7,435 bases of DNA from positions 1-7,435 of the forward strand of contig JAUUYD010000109.1 in assembly GCA_030590585.1 (NCBI GenBank), given 5' to 3'. The notes below the pieces were generated by a model, which had not been told where the DNA came from, did not search any database, and worked only from the letters and a program-made list of their open reading frames with translations. Within the stretch, counting starts at the first letter, position 1; every line of letters starts with the position of its first letter. This DNA comes from Spirochaeta sp. (GTDB lineage Bacteria; Spirochaetota; Spirochaetia; Spirochaetales_E; Spirochaetaceae_B). The translations under genes and the position numbers were made by a program. This document shows, one piece after another, positions 5,476 to 7,435 of the stretch.

Positions 5476-6258
5476 TTATTCCCCCGTTCCCCAGATTTCA
5501 TCAAGCTTCTGCGGACTTGTCAGGTCGAAACCATCGTAGAAGGATTCATGCATGTCGGTGAGCACTTTCAGATGATCCACATAGATGTAAAAATCCGATA
5601 CGACTTCAGCCGGATGTGTTGTAAAGACAATCTTTGTCAGGCTCAGGGTTGCAAGCTCAGGCTTGTAATTCACTGCCTGCTTGATATAGTTCGGCATATC
5701 CACATACATGTTTTTCCAACCGACAAACTTGATGCTGCCGGGTTCACGCTTCTGTTCAACACGGATTGGAGTCAGCACATGAGCCATTCCCTGATAATCC
5801 CGGAAATGAAGCTCTACATAATAATCATAGTTCGCACCCCAAACCCAGAAATCAACCATCTGAACCCGACCTGGAAGCGGTATAGCCTTGGCGGTGAAAT
5901 CATCACCACTGCCCGTGCCGCATATCAGTTCAATCTGATTGTAACCCTGACGATTGAACGCGCCTTTAATGCCCAGTATTCCCAGACTTTCAGGATCTTC
6001 GGGCTTGCTGCCGAAAAGATCCGACGGCCACTCATTTTGAACGTACGCCAAGAGGGGTCGATTCTCAGCAGAAAATTTGCTGCCGCGAGCCCTCCAACTG
6101 ATGGGCTCTCCAGTATCGCTGAAGTATGCGGAGTCTTCCCCGTCCCATGTTTCGATAATACGGGATTCCATCCGCAATGTGACCTCGTCTGCGCCCAAAG
6201 CGCCTGATACGAGAATCAGGAGGATGAGCAGGACCGACAGTAGGCTGCCTTGTTTCAT
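5476..6258 (-). CDS. flaA: FlaA-type flagellar filament outer layer protein, upstream copy
   Basis: This 260-residue protein has a signal peptide (MKQGSLLSVLLILLILVSGALG) and the FlaA domain, so it is probably a periplasmic flagellar sheath component. Recognisable parts are ESRIIETWDGED near the mature N-terminus, AIPLPGRVQMVDFWVWG in the middle, FVGWKNMYVDMPNYIKQ, and FYIYVDHLKVLTDM near the C-terminus. It shares the later blocks with the downstream gene but differs early on, so the pair are old paralogues and not a recent duplication. The start at 6258 has AAGGAG six bases ahead. The alternative start at 6306 sits at the expected transcription start, which makes it unlikely. It is transcribed from the strong promoter at 6312-6340, with two palindromes around it. 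Confidence 0.88.
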   Translation of the reverse strand: MKQGSLLSVLLILLILVSGALGADEVTLRMESRIIETWDGEDSAYFSDTGEPISWRARGSKFSAENRPLLAYVQNEWPSDLFGSKPEDPESLGILGIKGAFNRQGYNQIELICGTGSGDDFTAKAIPLPGRVQMVDFWVWGANYDYYVELHFRDYQGMAHVLTPIRVEQKREPGSIKFVGWKNMYVDMPNYIKQAVNYKPELATLSLTKIVFTTHPAEVVSDFYIYVDHLKVLTDMHESFYDGFDLTSPQKLDEIWGTGE

Positions 6259-6287
6259 TCCTATCTCCTTAAATGGTTGAACGAAAT

Positions 6288-6301
6288 GGTGATTAATCAC
6301 C
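6288..6301. promoter_or_regulatory. Perfect 14-bp palindrome in flaA leader
   Basis: GGTGATTAATCACC is identical to its own reverse complement. Its outer edge lies a few bases downstream of the expected flaA transcription start (about 6303-6306), a typical place for a repressor operator. No known regulator can be assigned. Confidence 0.6.
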
Positions 6302-6311
6302 TTCACGCTGA

Positions 6312-6340
6312 ATTATAGATTTGACGCATGATAGCGTCAA
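6312..6340 (-). promoter_or_regulatory. Sigma-70 promoter of the flaA pair
   Basis: On the minus strand TTGACG (6335-6340) and TATAAT (6312-6317) are separated by exactly 17 bp, close to the full consensus. The expected start near 6303-6306 gives a leader of about 45-50 bases before the flaA start at 6258. Flagellar sheath flaA genes of spirochaetes are generally described as using sigma-70 promoters, while flaB core genes use sigma-28, and this agrees. Confidence 0.88.
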
Positions 6341-6343
6341 ATC
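6318..6343. promoter_or_regulatory. Inverted repeat covering the flaA -35 box and spacer
   Basis: GATTTGACGC (6318-6327) and GCGTCAAATC (6334-6343) are perfect 10-bp arms around a 6-base centre. One arm contains the -35 box, and the other ends at the -10 box, so a bound dimer would block RNA polymerase. On the plus strand ATTTTTT follows the stem, which would also end antisense transcription. Confidence 0.8.
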
Positions 6344-6364
6344 ATTTTTTGTCCTAATAACCAC

Positions 6365-7384
6365 TTATCGGCCTCCAGAGCTAAAAAGAACACCCTTTAC
6401 CATGAGTACAGGGTAATATCGGAGTTCTTCAGGGCTTTCTGACCTTATTTCCGACAGTAAAGCCTTACTCATAGCCGCAGGGTTATCTTCCACACTGGCA
6501 ATAATTCTATTATACCACGCGGAACTGCTGTTGAGGTACTCAGTTATTACAGGAACTGAAAAATCATCTGATGCCGCTAATGCTGCTGTGTTGAACGGTC
6601 CTGCAAATAACAGGAGCACAGAGGCGCCGGATGCCAGTTGATTAAAATCTGAAGGCATCTGACTTGAGCCGCTTTCGGCAATATTTCGGAAAATAAGCGT
6701 ATCACTGTCTGAAAAAGTTCCAATGAGTGAATTCATTTCTTTTATCTGTACATCCGAGGCCGCATTGAACAGGGCGAAAGCAGGCTTTCCAGCTTCAACA
6801 CTGATTGATACGGCCAGCTCCCCGAGCTGCTTGATAACAGCGGTTCTGTCAGGAACAACAGCATGAACTTGTAGACCGGTATTTTCCAGAACCCTAAGGG
6901 AGGGGTAGGCACCGGCAATAATATACCGGCTGTCGGAAACAGGCAGCTCATTCAGAGAAGCGGCTATCCATGGACTGAGAACAACTATATCCGGAGGATC
7001 TTCATTACCGCTAATACTTTCCCGAAGTTCTTCACCCGAGTCGCTTAGAATGCTTGTCACTCTATACCCGAGGATACGGGCCTTTATTTTGAAAATACGA
7101 TTTAAAGGACCCCATGTCTTACCCTGTATCAACTCTATATACGGATCGCTGATTACAAGAATATCTTGAGGGGTACAGGAAGACAGAAGAAAAATCAACA
7201 AGAACAAAAAGAAGATGAAGGCGCGATGATGCGGATTATTGAGTGATTTCCAAGCGAAATGAGAGGAATACAGCGGGTTCGCATGGCGAACTTGCGAGCA
7301 GTGAACAGGTTCATTCTGTCGGGATCGTTCCTCGGCTCTCGCCTCCGGTACGACCCTTGATCCGAATGAGCGCTGGAAAAGCAT
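6365..7384 (-). CDS. Predicted lipoprotein of unknown function, N-terminus altered by repeat
   Basis: I do not recognise the family. The clear feature is a lipoprotein signal: HHR, then a hydrophobic run FIFFLFLLIFLLSS, then Cys at residue 70 (lipobox LSSC). The mature part, about 270 residues, alternates hydrophobic strands and helices (DILVISDPYIELI, DIVVLSPWIAASL, YIIAGAYPSLRVL, VLLLFAGPF, VPVITEYLN). This loosely resembles a type 1 periplasmic binding protein; that is inference. The only ATG, GTG or TTG in frame before the hydrophobic run is at 7384, inside the hairpin repeat, giving 69 residues before the Cys instead of the usual 15-30. A rare CTG lies at residue 38. The repeat edge (7244) falls about 22 codons before the Cys, just where a native start would be. 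The gene may have lost its start. The body of the frame is intact. Confidence 0.65.
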   Translation of the reverse strand: MLFQRSFGSRVVPEARAEERSRQNEPVHCSQVRHANPLYSSHFAWKSLNNPHHRAFIFFLFLLIFLLSSCTPQDILVISDPYIELIQGKTWGPLNRIFKIKARILGYRVTSILSDSGEELRESISGNEDPPDIVVLSPWIAASLNELPVSDSRYIIAGAYPSLRVLENTGLQVHAVVPDRTAVIKQLGELAVSISVEAGKPAFALFNAASDVQIKEMNSLIGTFSDSDTLIFRNIAESGSSQMPSDFNQLASGASVLLLFAGPFNTAALAASDDFSVPVITEYLNSSSAWYNRIIASVEDNPAAMSKALLSEIRSESPEELRYYPVLMVKGVLFSSGGR

Positions 7385-7435
7385 GGTTTCATACCCCGCG
7401 GCAGAGCCGCGGAATGGGAGCCGCTCAAGCGGCTC
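7244..7435 (-). repeat. Hairpin-rich dispersed repeat, right copy
   Basis: On the minus strand it begins at the window edge with GAGCCGCT/AGCGGCTC (7418-7435, loop of two) and CCGCGGC/GCCGCGG (7396-7412, loop of three). It continues with GGGGTATGAA, a longer middle part, the inverted repeat TGAAC-CT-GTTCA (7302-7313), a perfect GTTCGC/GCGAAC hairpin with a 3-base loop (7277-7291), and an end TTGGAAATCA (7244-7253). The middle part can fold into another stem-loop closed by GGGTCGT/ACGATCC (about 7320-7360). It matches the copy at 16-127 in order and sequence, with extra middle sequence. It may extend beyond the window. Confidence 0.85.

Noticed and set aside
5293..6207. Long open frame of 304 codons on the plus strand across the flaA genes
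   Set aside because: It is antisense to two genes with clear signal peptides, paralogy and ribosome binding sites. Its own protein has no recognisable domain or ribosome binding site.
6318..6350. Hairpin plus T-run as terminator of the lipoprotein gene
   Set aside because: The T-run follows the stem only on the plus strand, while the lipoprotein gene is read on the minus strand.
7195..7428. Open frame of 77 codons on the minus strand as a separate gene
   Set aside because: It starts in the hairpin repeat and overlaps the lipoprotein frame; the repeat explains it, though its conserved part is noted as a finding.

Overview
The window looks like chromosomal DNA of a spirochaete. The strongest sign is a pair of secreted FlaA-type flagellar sheath proteins on the minus strand next to a class II fructose-bisphosphate aldolase gene. 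From memory, fba lies beside two flaA genes in Treponema too; I could not check this here. The tRNA-Leu gene has no encoded CCA, and the promoters fit the sigma-70 consensus.

Positions 1-2530 are accessory DNA. A hairpin-rich dispersed repeat (16-127) runs into the remains of an IS21-type istB gene (about 238-453). Next comes an intact hicA-hicB toxin-antitoxin operon (552-1141), two back-to-back hairpins (1148-1188), and a decayed IS110-family element (about 1190-2117). That transposase has two frameshifts and no C-terminal end. About 400 noncoding bases follow, holding one imperfect hairpin and short direct repeats.

Positions 2531-6364 are core genome. tRNA-Leu(TAA) on the minus strand and fba on the plus strand diverge from a shared promoter region. 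fba ends in a strong intrinsic terminator, and a TatD-family nuclease gene begins directly after it. A bidirectional terminator separates tatD from the convergent flaA pair. The flaA pair has a near-consensus sigma-70 promoter (TTGACG, 17 bp, TATAAT). A perfect 10-bp-arm inverted repeat covers its -35 box and spacer, and a perfect 14-bp palindrome sits just past the expected transcription start.

Positions 6365-7435 hold a predicted lipoprotein gene of unknown function on the minus strand. Its 5' end runs into a second copy of the left-end repeat, in inverted orientation. The two repeat copies differ by compensatory changes in their first hairpin, and each supplies the start codon of the reading frame beside it. 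Of everything here, this repeat family and the flaA control region deserve attention most. I do not see a complete new defence or mobile system.
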